Assembly: GCF_004102025.1 (NCBI RefSeq)
Contig: NZ_CP025228.1
Coordinates: 2,418,001-2,482,000, forward strand
Length of the DNA: 64,000 nt
Reading direction: 5' to 3'
Source: Actinomyces qiguomingii
GTDB taxonomy: Bacteria; Actinomycetota; Actinomycetes; Actinomycetales; Actinomycetaceae
Shown here: positions 44,526 through 53,091 of the stretch, one piece after another
How the letters are laid out: each line of letters starts with the position of its first letter
How positions within the stretch are numbered: the stretch's first letter is position 1
Made by a program: the position numbers and the translations under genes
The notes under the pieces: generated by a model
The model's input: the letters and a program-made list of their open reading frames with translations, nothing else
Databases searched by the model: none
What the model was told of the DNA's origin: nothing

Positions 44526-45067
44526 TCCACCGACAGCAGGACCTCTACGGCCCGGGCGAGGAACCGGTCAACACTGGCCTCGTCATAGGCCTTGTCTCCG
44601 CGGGCGGAGGGGAACACGGCGGCACGCACCTGCGCGGAGGTCAGGGCGCCGTCGGAGTCGAAATAAGCGGCGATACGGTCCATAAGGGCGTCCACGGCAT
44701 CCTTGTCGTAGCCCTGCCGGGAGGCGGGGGCGAAGCGTTCACCCGCGGGACGCAACAGCCGCGGATACAGCGTGGTAGCCAGTTGCGCCACCTGATCCAT
44801 CCAGGCCTTGCGGCCATTTGCGGCTACGTACTCGGCGCGACGGCGCTGCAAGAAGGCGGCTTCGAGCCGGTCCAGGGCGGCATCGACCGCATCGGGCCGG
44901 TAACCGCCGTGAACGATGTCGAAGGCGACCGTACGCACACCCTCGGAGTCCATCTCGGACAGTTCGCCGGCGTCGTAGATCTCCCGGGCGGTCTCGAAGT
45001 AGCCGTCCACCTGCGAGACCCGGTAGCCCTGCTTGAGGAAGCCGACTCTGGGGAACATGTCGCTCAT
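44522..45067 (-). CDS. DivIVA-domain repeat protein
   Basis: The 181-residue protein consists of repeated short DivI1A-like units: [23 protein letters not shown] at the start, [49 protein letters not shown], and a diverged last unit with [12 protein letters not shown]. This fits the actinobacterial DivIVA-repeat family, which may bind curved membranes or partner proteins. The ATG at 45067 overlaps the rlmN stop by 4 bp and its own stop overlaps dxr. Its exact role is not known. Confidence 0.75.
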   Translation of the reverse strand: MSDMFPRVGFLKQGYRVSQVDGYFETAREIYDAGELSEMDSEGVRTVAFDIVHGGYRPDAVDAALDRLEAAFLQRRRAEYVAANGRKAWMDQVAQLATTLYPRLLRPAGERFAPASRQGYDKDAVDALMDRIAAYFDSDGALTSAQVRAAVFPSARGDKAYDEASVDRFLARAVEVLLSVE

Positions 45068-46332
45068 CGGATGTGCGCCGCCCTTTCCTGGCTGAGCGCC
45101 TCGGTGGCCAGCTGGCCGCAGGCGCCGTCGATGTCGCTGCCACGAGTGTCTCGCACCGTGGTGGTGATGCCGGCACGGCGGAGCGTGTCGACAAACAGGT
45201 CCTGAACCTCCGGCTCGGAGCAGGTCCAGATTGATCCGGGGGTGGGGTTGAGGGGAATCGGGTTGACGTGGGCCCAGCCGTGGCCACGGCGGTTGAGTTC
45301 GTCGGCGAGAAGCCGAGCCCGCCAAGCGTGGTCGTTCATGTCTTTAATCAGGGCGTACTCAATGGACACGCGCCGGCCGGTGGCCTCGAAGTAGTCGCGG
45401 GCGGCATCCAGCAGCTGCCCGACCTTCCACTTGGAGTTGACCGGGATCAGGGCGTCGCGCAGTCCATCGTCCGGGGCGTGCAGGGACACGGCCAGGGTTA
45501 CCGGCAGCCCCTCACCGGCGAGCTTACGGATGAGCGGGACCAGCCCCACGGTGGAGACGGTCACGCCGCGCGCAGACAGGCCGAAACCCTCCGGGGCCGG
45601 GTCGATGATCCGGTGCAGGGCCGCCACCACGTTCTTGTAGTTGACCATGGGCTCGCCCATGCCCATGAAGACGATATTGGACAGGCGCGCGCGTCCACCG
45701 GTCAGGCCGCCCGCCTCGGACAGGGCGGCGGCGTGACGGATCTGTTCGACGATCTCCCCGGTGGTCAGGTTACGGGTCAGCCCCATCTGGCCGGTGGCAC
45801 AAAAGGGGCAGGCCATGCCGCAGCCCGCTTGTGAGGACACGCACAGGGTGGTGCGATCCCGATAGCGCATGAGCACCGACTCCACGCGCACGCCGTCGTG
45901 TAGTGCCCACAGGTGTTTGATGGTGCGCCCACCGTCGGCACGCAAAGCGCGCACCTCCTGGATGAGCTCCGGCAGCAGCTCCCCACAGAGCTGCTCGCGC
46001 TGGGCAGCCGGCAGATCCGTCATTTCTTCCGGCTCGCGGGTGAAGCGGGTGAAGTAGTGCCGGGAGAGCTGGTCGGCACGGAAGGCGGGCAGGCCGGCCT
46101 CGCGCAGCGCCCGTTTGCGGCCGGGCAGGTCCAGGTCGGCCAGGTGCCGGGGAGCCTTGCCACGGGCGGGTGGGACGGCGAATGACAGGCGGGGGCGGGC
46201 ATCGGGCGTGGTGGCACCCTCGGGCGGCTGATCCGTGGGCAGCACCTGGATGCGGCGATCGGCGCCCGGGCGTGTCGTATCCGTGGGGGCCAGGCGCCTA
46301 CGGGCGCGAACTGCGTCGTGGGTGCTACTCAC
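45064..46332 (-). CDS. rlmN: 23S rRNA (A2503-C2)/tRNA (A37-C2) methyltransferase
   Basis: The radical SAM enzyme methylates adenine in rRNA and tRNA. From the GTG at 46332 it has 422 residues. It carries the cluster motif [14 protein letters not shown], the [12 protein letters not shown] block and a C-terminal Cys (ACGQLA) that takes part in catalysis. The N-terminal 60 residues are low-complexity and poorly conserved. A second possible start is the ATG at 46368. GAGAGG lies 12 nt before the GTG, which is a little long. It overlaps the DivIVA-repeat gene by 4 bp. Confidence 0.92.
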   Translation of the reverse strand: MSSTHDAVRARRRLAPTDTTRPGADRRIQVLPTDQPPEGATTPDARPRLSFAVPPARGKAPRHLADLDLPGRKRALREAGLPAFRADQLSRHYFTRFTREPEEMTDLPAAQREQLCGELLPELIQEVRALRADGGRTIKHLWALHDGVRVESVLMRYRDRTTLCVSSQAGCGMACPFCATGQMGLTRNLTTGEIVEQIRHAAALSEAGGLTGGRARLSNIVFMGMGEPMVNYKNVVAALHRIIDPAPEGFGLSARGVTVSTVGLVPLIRKLAGEGLPVTLAVSLHAPDDGLRDALIPVNSKWKVGQLLDAARDYFEATGRRVSIEYALIKDMNDHAWRARLLADELNRRGHGWAHVNPIPLNPTPGSIWTCSEPEVQDLFVDTLRRAGITTTVRDTRGSDIDGACGQLATEALSQERAAHIR

Positions 46333-46478
46333 GGGGTCTGTGGTCCTCTCGGTTCCTTCAGGCCGCATGCGAATGGGGCCGAACCGGCAGGGTACTCGCG
46401 CAGCCTCGACGGTGCCACGGCATCAGTCACAATCGGAGGCCGATGACGCGGAGTCGGAATCATGCCTCTCACCCCGCC

Positions 46479-47417
46479 TCATCCGACCAGCAGACTGAAT
46501 ACGTAAACCACCGGGGCAGCCACCAGGATGGAATCGAGGCGATCCATGAGTCCTCCGTGACCGGGCAAAAGCGTGCCCATGTCCTTGAGTCCCAAATCAC
46601 GCTTCAGCAGGGACTCCCCCAGGTCGCCCAGTGTGGAGATGACCACAATGGTAGCGCCGAGCATCGCACCGGCCGGCAGTGGCCCGCCCAGCGCCCACAT
46701 GCAGGCCACTCCGGCGCCCACGGCCGCGGCCAACGAGCCCGCGAAGCCCTCCCAGGACTTCTTGGGGGAGACTCGGGGTGCCATGGGGTGTCTGCCGAAG
46801 GTGATGCCGGCCAGCCAGCCGCCGGTGTCATTGGCGGCGGGCAGGGCTATCAGCATCAGGACCTTGCCCACGCCATGTGGCTGGGCCACCAGCAACACCG
46901 CAAATCCGGCCAGGAAGGGCAGATAGGTGGCGGCAAATACGGAGGCGGAGGCATCCACGGAGCGGGAGCGCCGCACGGCGTCGTGCGCCTCGGTGCGCAG
47001 CACGTCGTGACCGGCCTCCTCCAGGGCGGTTCCAGACTCGGCCTCAGCCTGGTCCATGAAGCACCAGACCACGCAAGCGCCGGCGGTGGCGATATATGCG
47101 CCCAACGCAGCCTCCGCGCCCGCCTTCCAGGCACACACCGCCACGCCCAACGTGCCTATCCACAGTGGCGCCAGAGGTAGCCGAATACCCTTGCGGGCGA
47201 AGGCCCCGGCCAGCTCCCACAGGGCGCCGCACACCGCGACAACCACCACGCCCACAAAGGCAGCCTTGTTGAACACCAGTGACGCCAGGACCGCCCCTAC
47301 CAGGACTACGGAAACCGCGACTGCGGCAGGCAGGTTGCGCCCCGCCCGCCCGGTTGGGGGCAGCGGGGTGCGGTTGCGCGTCGGTGGCGGGGCAAGCAAG
47401 GTGGACAACAGGCTCAC
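46479..47417 (-). CDS. cdsA: Phosphatidate cytidylyltransferase
   Basis: The membrane enzyme makes CDP-diacylglycerol from phosphatidic acid and CTP. The 312-residue protein has about eight hydrophobic segments and the C-terminal signature SLLKRDLGLKDMGTLLPGHGGLMDRLDS. The N-terminal 30 residues are Pro/Arg-rich and cytosolic. The start is the GTG at 47417. It lies 42 bp after frr in the frr-cdsA-rlmN block. Confidence 0.93.
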   Translation of the reverse strand: MSLLSTLLAPPPTRNRTPLPPTGRAGRNLPAAVAVSVVLVGAVLASLVFNKAAFVGVVVVAVCGALWELAGAFARKGIRLPLAPLWIGTLGVAVCAWKAGAEAALGAYIATAGACVVWCFMDQAEAESGTALEEAGHDVLRTEAHDAVRRSRSVDASASVFAATYLPFLAGFAVLLVAQPHGVGKVLMLIALPAANDTGGWLAGITFGRHPMAPRVSPKKSWEGFAGSLAAAVGAGVACMWALGGPLPAGAMLGATIVVISTLGDLGESLLKRDLGLKDMGTLLPGHGGLMDRLDSILVAAPVVYVFSLLVG

Positions 47418-47459
47418 GGCGGGGTGTTGTAGTGCGATGGGGCTATATGGGGCGAGCGC

Positions 47460-48017
47460 TCAGACCTCGAGGAGCTCGGACTCCTTGGCGGCCAGGGCGG
47501 TGTCTATCTGGTCCACGTAGCGCCTGGTGAGAGCATCCAGTTCGGTCTCGGCGCGCTTGACATCGTCCTCGCCGGCCTCGCCGTCGCGCTTGATGGCCTC
47601 CAGCTCCTTCTTGGCCTTGGCGCGCACACCGCGCACCTGGACGCGGGACTCCTCGGCACGCGAGCGGGCGAGCTTGACGTAGTCGCGGCGACGTTCCTCG
47701 GTCAGCACGGGCAGGGTGACGCGGATGACCGTGCCATCGTCGGTGGGGTTGACGCCCAGGTCCGACTCCCGGATTGCGGTAACGATCTCCTTCATGGCCC
47801 CGCGGTCGTAGGGGCTGACAATTACCGAGCGCGCCTCGGGGATGGTGATTGAGGCGAGCTGTTGCAGAGGCGTGGGCGCACCGTAGTAGTCGACCATGAT
47901 GCCGTTGAACATGGACGGATTAGCGCGGCCGGTGCGAATGGCGGCGAGTTCGTGCTTGCCGGCGTCGAGGGCCTTGTCCATCTTGTCCTCGGCATCGAGC
48001 ATGACGTCGTCGATCAT
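47460..48017 (-). CDS. frr: Ribosome-recycling factor
   Basis: The protein splits post-termination ribosomes together with EF-G. The 185-residue sequence has the family length and the conserved blocks AIRTGRANPSMFNGIMVDYYG, PLQQLASITIPEARSVIVSPYD and LTEERRRDYVKLA. AAAGGAAC lies before the ATG at 48017. pyrH lies 87 bp upstream on the same strand. Confidence 0.96.
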   Translation of the reverse strand: MIDDVMLDAEDKMDKALDAGKHELAAIRTGRANPSMFNGIMVDYYGAPTPLQQLASITIPEARSVIVSPYDRGAMKEIVTAIRESDLGVNPTDDGTVIRVTLPVLTEERRRDYVKLARSRAEESRVQVRGVRAKAKKELEAIKRDGEAGEDDVKRAETELDALTRRYVDQIDTALAAKESELLEV

Positions 48018-48104
48018 GGTGGGTTCCTTTTGTTCGTTTGCAGTACTAGTCGGTCAAGAGTGTGTGAGAGGGCAGGTGATCGCGCGGAGCCGGTGCCCGG
48101 CGGT

Positions 48105-48857
48105 TCAGTCGAGGGTGACGAGGGTGCCGATATCCTCTCCCAGCAGGGCCCGGGTGATATTGCCATGCTCGCCCATGCCGAACACGCGCATGGTCAGAGC
48201 GTTATCGCGGCTGAGGGCGAAGGCGGAGGCGTCAGCGACCTGCAGGCCGTCAGCCAGGGCGCGGCCGTAGGTGAGGCGGTCCAGCTTGACGGCGGTCGGG
48301 TCGCGCCGCGGATCGGCGGTGTACACGCCGTCGACCCCGTTCTTACCGACCAGCAGTTCGTCGCAGTGAGTCTCCAGGGCGCGCTGGGCGGCGACGGTGT
48401 CGGTGGAGAAGTAGGGCATGCCGGCGCCGGCGCCGAAGACGACGGCGCGGCCCTTCTCCATGTGGCGGATGGCGCGCAGGGGGATGTAGGGCTCGGCCAC
48501 CTGGGTCATGGTGATGGCGGACTGCACGCGTGCGGGCACGCCGGCCTTCTCAATGAAGTCCTGCAGGGCCAGGGCGTTCATGACTGTTCCGAGCATGCCC
48601 ATGTAGTCGGCGCGGGCGCGGTCCATCCCACGGGCTGACAGTTCGGCGCCGCGGAAGAAGTTCCCGCCCCCGACCACCACGGCAACCTGCACGCCCTGAT
48701 CGATGGCGGTGGCGATCTGCCCGGCGGCGTCGGCGACGACGTCGGCGTCCAGGCCCACCGAGCCGCCGCCGAAGACCTCGCCGGAGAGCTTGAGCAGCAC
48801 CCGACGGGGGTGTGTGCCGTGAGCGATGCGATCGTCGCGTTCTGGGGACTCACTCAT
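48105..48857 (-). CDS. pyrH: UMP kinase
   Basis: The hexameric kinase phosphorylates UMP to UDP. The 250-residue protein has [12 protein letters not shown] at about 20-31, [26 protein letters not shown] and the C-terminal [21 protein letters not shown] precedes the ATG at 48857. In most bacteria tsf lies directly upstream. Here 6.4 kb of peptide-system genes separate them, so pyrH now depends on a new promoter in the 270-bp region upstream. Confidence 0.95.
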   Translation of the reverse strand: MSESPERDDRIAHGTHPRRVLLKLSGEVFGGGSVGLDADVVADAAGQIATAIDQGVQVAVVVGGGNFFRGAELSARGMDRARADYMGMLGTVMNALALQDFIEKAGVPARVQSAITMTQVAEPYIPLRAIRHMEKGRAVVFGAGAGMPYFSTDTVAAQRALETHCDELLVGKNGVDGVYTADPRRDPTAVKLDRLTYGRALADGLQVADASAFALSRDNALTMRVFGMGEHGNITRALLGEDIGTLVTLD

Positions 48858-49029
48858 GCGTGGTGCCTCCTGGCTCGGGGTCGGATGGTTGGACGGGCGG
48901 CTCGCGCGTGGGCGCTCGGCACAGCCTACCGCGTAGTCTCCTTACGAGCTTCTTCACACCGGCAAACCTGAACAAAGGGCCGCCTTACCTAGCACAATGC
49001 GAGCGAAGCAGTCAATAAATCACAGCTAG

Positions 49030-49087
49030 TTTCCAGACGATTTCCAGCAAGCCATACGTAGAGACTCCGCAGTCAATCGCCTATACT
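49030..49087 (+). promoter_or_regulatory. Candidate promoter and direct repeats before the peptide operon
   Basis: TATACT (49082-49087) is a near-consensus -10 box, 41 bp before the peptide ATG. Upstream lie two direct repeats of TTTCCAG about 11 bp apart (in the 49029-49046 stretch), which could be a regulator site on one face of the helix. No good -35 hexamer was found at 16-18 bp. Confidence 0.45.
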
Positions 49088-49127
49088 GCCAACCATATTC
49101 CCTGACCTCACAGAGGAGGTGATAGCC

Positions 49128-49454
49128 ATGGAGGCTCCCAAGTATCAAGGCACTGCATTTGCATGCATGAGTGCCGTCCCCGTATGCAGCACAGTCGCAT
49201 TCGCAGCTTTCTTAGCCGCGTGCGCTGCTTCTGCAGTCTACGCTACTACTAACAGAAAGAGCTGGGTGAGGCGCGCCAAAATGCGCTTCACCCAGCTCCG
49301 CTGGCCGACGCATATAACTCGAAGAAGAAGCCCATGTACCCACGCCTCAACACCCAAGCCATCCTTCACCGCCAACCCGACGCGGGCTACTACTACTTGC
49401 TGGATTCCGAAACTTCGACGGAACGCATCAATCGCACAGGCACCGACGTGCTAG
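49128..49454 (+). CDS. Candidate RiPP (sactipeptide-like) precursor peptide
   Basis: The frame starts at an ATG with an ideal GGAGG eight nt upstream. It begins MEAPKYQGTAFACMSAVPVC, followed by an Ala/Phe-rich stretch to about residue 39. Cys residues fall at 13, 20 and 32; the last two are separated by 11 residues, the same as two of the three Cys of Bacillus SkfA. The peptide has no homology that I can name. After residue 45 the frame runs through a hairpin and then over the radical SAM gene for 120 nt to a stop at 49452. The natural product probably derives from the first 45 residues, and the tail may be a relic or the result of a lost stop. Confidence 0.55.
   Translation: MEAPKYQGTAFACMSAVPVCSTVAFAAFLAACAASAVYATTNRKSWVRRAKMRFTQLRWPTHITRRRSPCTHASTPKPSFTANPTRATTTCWIPKLRRNASIAQAPTC
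49259..49298 (+). terminator. Strong hairpin between precursor and radical SAM gene
   Basis: A 16-bp arm GAGCTGGGTGAGGCGC pairs with GCGCTTCACCCAGCTC (one G-U pair) around an 8-nt loop. It lies 35 bp before the radical SAM ATG, the usual place for a stem-loop that lets precursor mRNA outnumber enzyme mRNA. It lies within the open precursor frame. Confidence 0.65.
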
Positions 49455-50659
49455 AGCTATGCGACGGAACACGTAGCATCGACACGATATACGACATCAT
49501 GGCGAAACGTCATAATGAGGGACGACGCACGGTTGAGGCACTTGTTCTTCCTTTTCTTGCAGAATCTGCCGCAAAGACAACCATAAGTATAAGCGAAAAG
49601 CCCCAACAAGAGCCATCATCGCCCCACCAGATAACCGGGTCCTACGACTCGTGGATTCCCCTGTTGTCATCATTCGAACTTACTTCTTCATGCAACCTCA
49701 GCTGCATACACTGTTACGCTTCGGCATCTTTGGGGAACGGTATATACCCCGCAACCGAACAAGTGATTGACGCGTTGGCCTATTTGGCACGTCACGGAAC
49801 CTACTCGGTTTTACTCACTGGCGGAGAGCCAACAATGCATCCCGGATTTCTAGAAATACTTGAGGCCACGACTTCGCTGATGCGCCTTTTGCGCGTCGCA
49901 TCCAACCTTTATTCAGTGCCCGAACAAGCACTACAAGCATTGATGCGCAACGACGCCGCAACAATTCAAACAAGCATTGATGAGCTAAGGTCAACACACG
50001 AATTGATTCGAGGCGGCCGAGACGCGTTCACCCGGACTATGAACAACGTAACACGTTTATCTCAGTCTGGGACACTTGTCATCGTAGCGATGACAGCTAA
50101 CCGATTGAACTATCGAGAAGTTGAGGAGGTAGTGCAACGATGCCGTGAGGCTGGAGCCGCAGCATTTCGACTAGGTCTTACCTTTCCTGTCGGTCGAGCG
50201 GCACAGGCAGGTTTAGCTTTGACCGACGAAGAGGTGCGCGAACTCCAGGATGACTGGGATCGCATCATAGCTCAGTATTCATCCGCCGATTTCTCGCTTA
50301 ACCGCTCGGAAGAAACAGGCGACTTCCAAGAACTCGCGCTGACTGAAGGTTCGCTGCCCTCCTCCTGTGGAGCCGGACATTTAATCATGCACGTAAACGC
50401 CAAGGGCGATGTTAATCCGTGCCCACTACTCGACATCACACTCGGTAACGTGTACCGCCATCCCATGGAAGAAGCTCTCTCAGGCCCTTACTTTCGTTTA
50501 CTAGAACATGCACAGTCTCCGGGCGCAGATGCGTGCGCTGAATGCGCTCTCGCTCCTATGTGCGGCCGTTGCCATGCCGCGGCCGCTACGTGGGGAAAAC
50601 GTAAGGGCTGCTGGTGGCGTAGCACTCCGCTCGCACAGGTGCTTTCGTCCGCGAGGTAA
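49334..50659 (+). CDS. Radical SAM/SPASM peptide maturase with N-terminal PqqD-like domain (SkfB-like)
   Basis: The 441-residue enzyme has a PqqD-like precursor-recognition domain at about 1-80 (YYLLDSETSTERINRTGTDVLELCDG). Next comes the radical SAM core, with the cluster motif CNLSCIHC (Cys 120, 124, 127) and LLTGGEPTMHPGF. The SPASM-type C-terminus carries several Cys (SCGAGH, NPCPLLD, ACAECALAPMCGRC, GCWW). The blocks LVIVAMTANRLNYREVEEVV and GLTFPVGRAAQAG resemble Bacillus SkfB as I remember it. It would form thioether cross-links in the upstream peptide. GC is about 50%, much below the flanking housekeeping genes. The ATG at 49334 has only a weak GAAGAAG site. Confidence 0.85.
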   Translation: MYPRLNTQAILHRQPDAGYYYLLDSETSTERINRTGTDVLELCDGTRSIDTIYDIMAKRHNEGRRTVEALVLPFLAESAAKTTISISEKPQQEPSSPHQITGSYDSWIPLLSSFELTSSCNLSCIHCYASASLGNGIYPATEQVIDALAYLARHGTYSVLLTGGEPTMHPGFLEILEATTSLMRLLRVASNLYSVPEQALQALMRNDAATIQTSIDELRSTHELIRGGRDAFTRTMNNVTRLSQSGTLVIVAMTANRLNYREVEEVVQRCREAGAAAFRLGLTFPVGRAAQAGLALTDEEVRELQDDWDRIIAQYSSADFSLNRSEETGDFQELALTEGSLPSSCGAGHLIMHVNAKGDVNPCPLLDITLGNVYRHPMEEALSGPYFRLLEHAQSPGADACAECALAPMCGRCHAAAATWGKRKGCWWRSTPLAQVLSSAR

Positions 50660-50673
50660 CGGAGTTAACATCA

Positions 50674-53091
50674 ATGCATCGGCCTCGAAATTGTCAAAAT
50701 AGCCGCTTACAAGGAATAGCGCATGCGGCACTGGCCTTTGGGATACTTACAATTGGCGCGATGTGCTTCAACATTCTGTCATCTTCAGCGTACCCGCGGG
50801 TACACAGCTCATTCACCGCGTCAGACGCGGCGGACACGGCATCGGTTTTTGCTAAACAAGTCGGCTTGACGTCTTATCAAGCAGCTAGACCGACAACATC
50901 ATCGGATTCGGCGGCCGCAAGTTGGGCGACGTTGTCCGGTCTGTCTGTCATTGATGTGGTTAAGCTACCCATCTATGTGTGGTCTGTGGCAGACCAAAAC
51001 TCTGGTTGTCGAATCGACGTTATGTTAGATGGAACCATCGATGGTTTCCAATGCCAAGAAGACAGCGCTTCACGGTTGTCAGTTCAGGCTATCGCAGAAT
51101 GGGCGCACACGCACGGCGCTCCCGACTCGTTGTCAAGCACAGAAGTAGACGAGATTGTTGCCAACACCGGGGCAGAATTCAACTGGTCCGTAGTGACTAA
51201 TGGCTCCACCCCCGTCACTGTTGACTATGCGTTGACGCACAGCGGATCACTCGTATCACTCACTCAAAGTGTTCGCATTCCCGAATCGCACTTGACGCAA
51301 ATTCAACGGTCTTCATTTCTGGGCGAGGTGGCATCCACAATCGGATTCATATCCTCTCTGGTGTTCATAGTACTCGCAGCCGGAACTGTCCTTCACAGCG
51401 ACCATCACAACGGGTCCTCTGTTCTCACTGTGGTGACTATTGTACTCGCCATCCTTGTAATGGTCTCGGCAGCAAATAACATTAGCGGCAGCACTACGGC
51501 ACCTCCGGCTGGCATATCATCCGATTCATATAGAATAGCAGTATTCCTGAGCAACGGTTTCGCTGCAGTCCTGTTGTTCGCAACGGTAAAGCTATGCGGC
51601 GAAGCCGCTATTCGTCTGCCGACACCACATTCTCCGCTAAGATCTAACCACGCAGGCTACTCTCCTTTGAATTCCATGCTTCCTGGCGTTTGTCTGGCGT
51701 CCTTGTGGCTTGGAACGTCGGCATTTGGTTATGCGTTGTCTAATCAGAGCGGGGTCACTTCGGTACGTCTCAGTCCACCTGACGTGCATTCTATCGCAAC
51801 CGTTGTTCCGATTCTGACTCCGCTTGCTTCAAGTCTCGTCGCATCTATCCAGGAGGAGACACTCTTTCGTTGGTTTGCTTTTCGTCGACTCACGACAATG
51901 ACGGGAAGCCGACATGTCGCAGCGCTTCTAACCTCCTTGGCGTGGGCTTTAATCCACGCAAACTACGGGGTGATCCCCTCCGTTTCGCGAATACTGGAGT
52001 TGTTGCTTTTAGGATTGTTGCTGGTTGTGTTGACAGAACGTTACGGTATTCTTGCTGCAATTGTCGCGCATTACACGGTTGATTATGTGACACTGTCGGC
52101 CCCTATCCTGCGTACTTCCTTTACCTACACATTACTCCCCCTCCTCGCGTTATTTGTGCTCCCCTTCTTTACGTTGTTGCGGCATCGACGACTACATGCC
52201 GAACATTCCTTATACGATCCGTCACATGACCCGGGTGCCGATATCCGGCGGGGTCGAACAGACAAACTTCTGACGTCGCGAAGCGAGATAGTGTCGTTGC
52301 ACTCTGATTCAGCAGCGAGCGTTATTGAGACACAGGCCCTGACTAAGAGTTACGGAAGCAGTATCGCGCTAAATGATGTGACTCTGGACGTCCGCTACGG
52401 CACCATTACCTGCATCCTCGGCCCAAACGGGGCGGGCAAGTCCACCCTCATGCGGATTCTCGTGGGCCACGAGGCGATCAGCCACGGGAGCGCGCGCATT
52501 GCGCTGCCGGGTGACGACACATTCGCCAACCGCGCCGTGGGCTATGTTCCGGACTCCTCACTGGTCTACCCGCTGTTGACCGTGCGGGAGCATCTGCGGC
52601 TCGTGGAAGCGGTTTATGACCTCGGCCGCTTCAGTCAGACGCAGGAGGAGCACTTCCTGGAGGCGCTGGGCCTGGATGAACACGCCGACGTGCTGGCCAG
52701 CAAGTTGTCGAAGGGCTTGAAGAAACGACTGATGCTCGCCTGCGCCGTGCGTCAGGGTGCGCGGGTCCTCATCCTGGACGAGCCCTTCGACGGCCTAGAC
52801 CCGGCCGGCCAGGAGATGCTCATGTTCCTGGTGGAGCAACTGCGCGACCAGGGGCGCTGCGTGCTGGTGTCGACGCACCGACTGGACATCGCAGAGCGGG
52901 TGGCCGATGAGCTGATCGTCCTGGACCACGGCGAGCTCGTGTTCTCCGGAACGCCCGCGCAGTTCATACGGCTGGGTGACGCATCCGGTGAGAGGACCGC
53001 CTTTGAGGCCGCCTTCGCCGCCGTCAGCCACCGCACGGCCTCCCGGCCCCGGCTGGCCGACTTCGACGGGATGAGTGAGGCGGCACCATGA
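50674..53091 (+). CDS. CPBP intramembrane protease fused to ABC transporter ATPase (SkfC-SkfE-like)
   Basis: The 805-residue protein starts with a signal-anchor helix (about 10-30), an exported region (35-215) and about ten further membrane segments. It includes the CPBP motifs: QEETLFRWFAFRR at about 393, the His in LAWALIHANYG and the His in IVAHYTVDYV. A linker (510-548) leads to an ABC ATPase: GPNGAGKST at about 585, the signature LSKGLKKRL, Walker B VLILDEPFDGLDP and the H-loop STHRLD. In Bacillus skf these are two genes, skfC and skfE. GC jumps from about 50% (51481-51540) to about 70% (52741-52800) within this gene. GGAG precedes the ATG at 50674. Confidence 0.82.
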   Translation: MHRPRNCQNSRLQGIAHAALAFGILTIGAMCFNILSSSAYPRVHSSFTASDAADTASVFAKQVGLTSYQAARPTTSSDSAAASWATLSGLSVIDVVKLPIYVWSVADQNSGCRIDVMLDGTIDGFQCQEDSASRLSVQAIAEWAHTHGAPDSLSSTEVDEIVANTGAEFNWSVVTNGSTPVTVDYALTHSGSLVSLTQSVRIPESHLTQIQRSSFLGEVASTIGFISSLVFIVLAAGTVLHSDHHNGSSVLTVVTIVLAILVMVSAANNISGSTTAPPAGISSDSYRIAVFLSNGFAAVLLFATVKLCGEAAIRLPTPHSPLRSNHAGYSPLNSMLPGVCLASLWLGTSAFGYALSNQSGVTSVRLSPPDVHSIATVVPILTPLASSLVASIQEETLFRWFAFRRLTTMTGSRHVAALLTSLAWALIHANYGVIPSVSRILELLLLGLLLVVLTERYGILAAIVAHYTVDYVTLSAPILRTSFTYTLLPLLALFVLPFFTLLRHRRLHAEHSLYDPSHDPGADIRRGRTDKLLTSRSEIVSLHSDSAASVIETQALTKSYGSSIALNDVTLDVRYGTITCILGPNGAGKSTLMRILVGHEAISHGSARIALPGDDTFANRAVGYVPDSSLVYPLLTVREHLRLVEAVYDLGRFSQTQEEHFLEALGLDEHADVLASKLSKGLKKRLMLACAVRQGARVLILDEPFDGLDPAGQEMLMFLVEQLRDQGRCVLVSTHRLDIAERVADELIVLDHGELVFSGTPAQFIRLGDASGERTAFEAAFAAVSHRTASRPRLADFDGMSEAAP

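Noticed and set aside
49128..49454. Peptide as a lanthipeptide or streptide-type (KxxxW) precursor
   Set aside because: No LanM/LanC-type enzyme is present, and the maturase is of the sactisynthase type; the K-x-W spacing in the tail does not match KxxxW.
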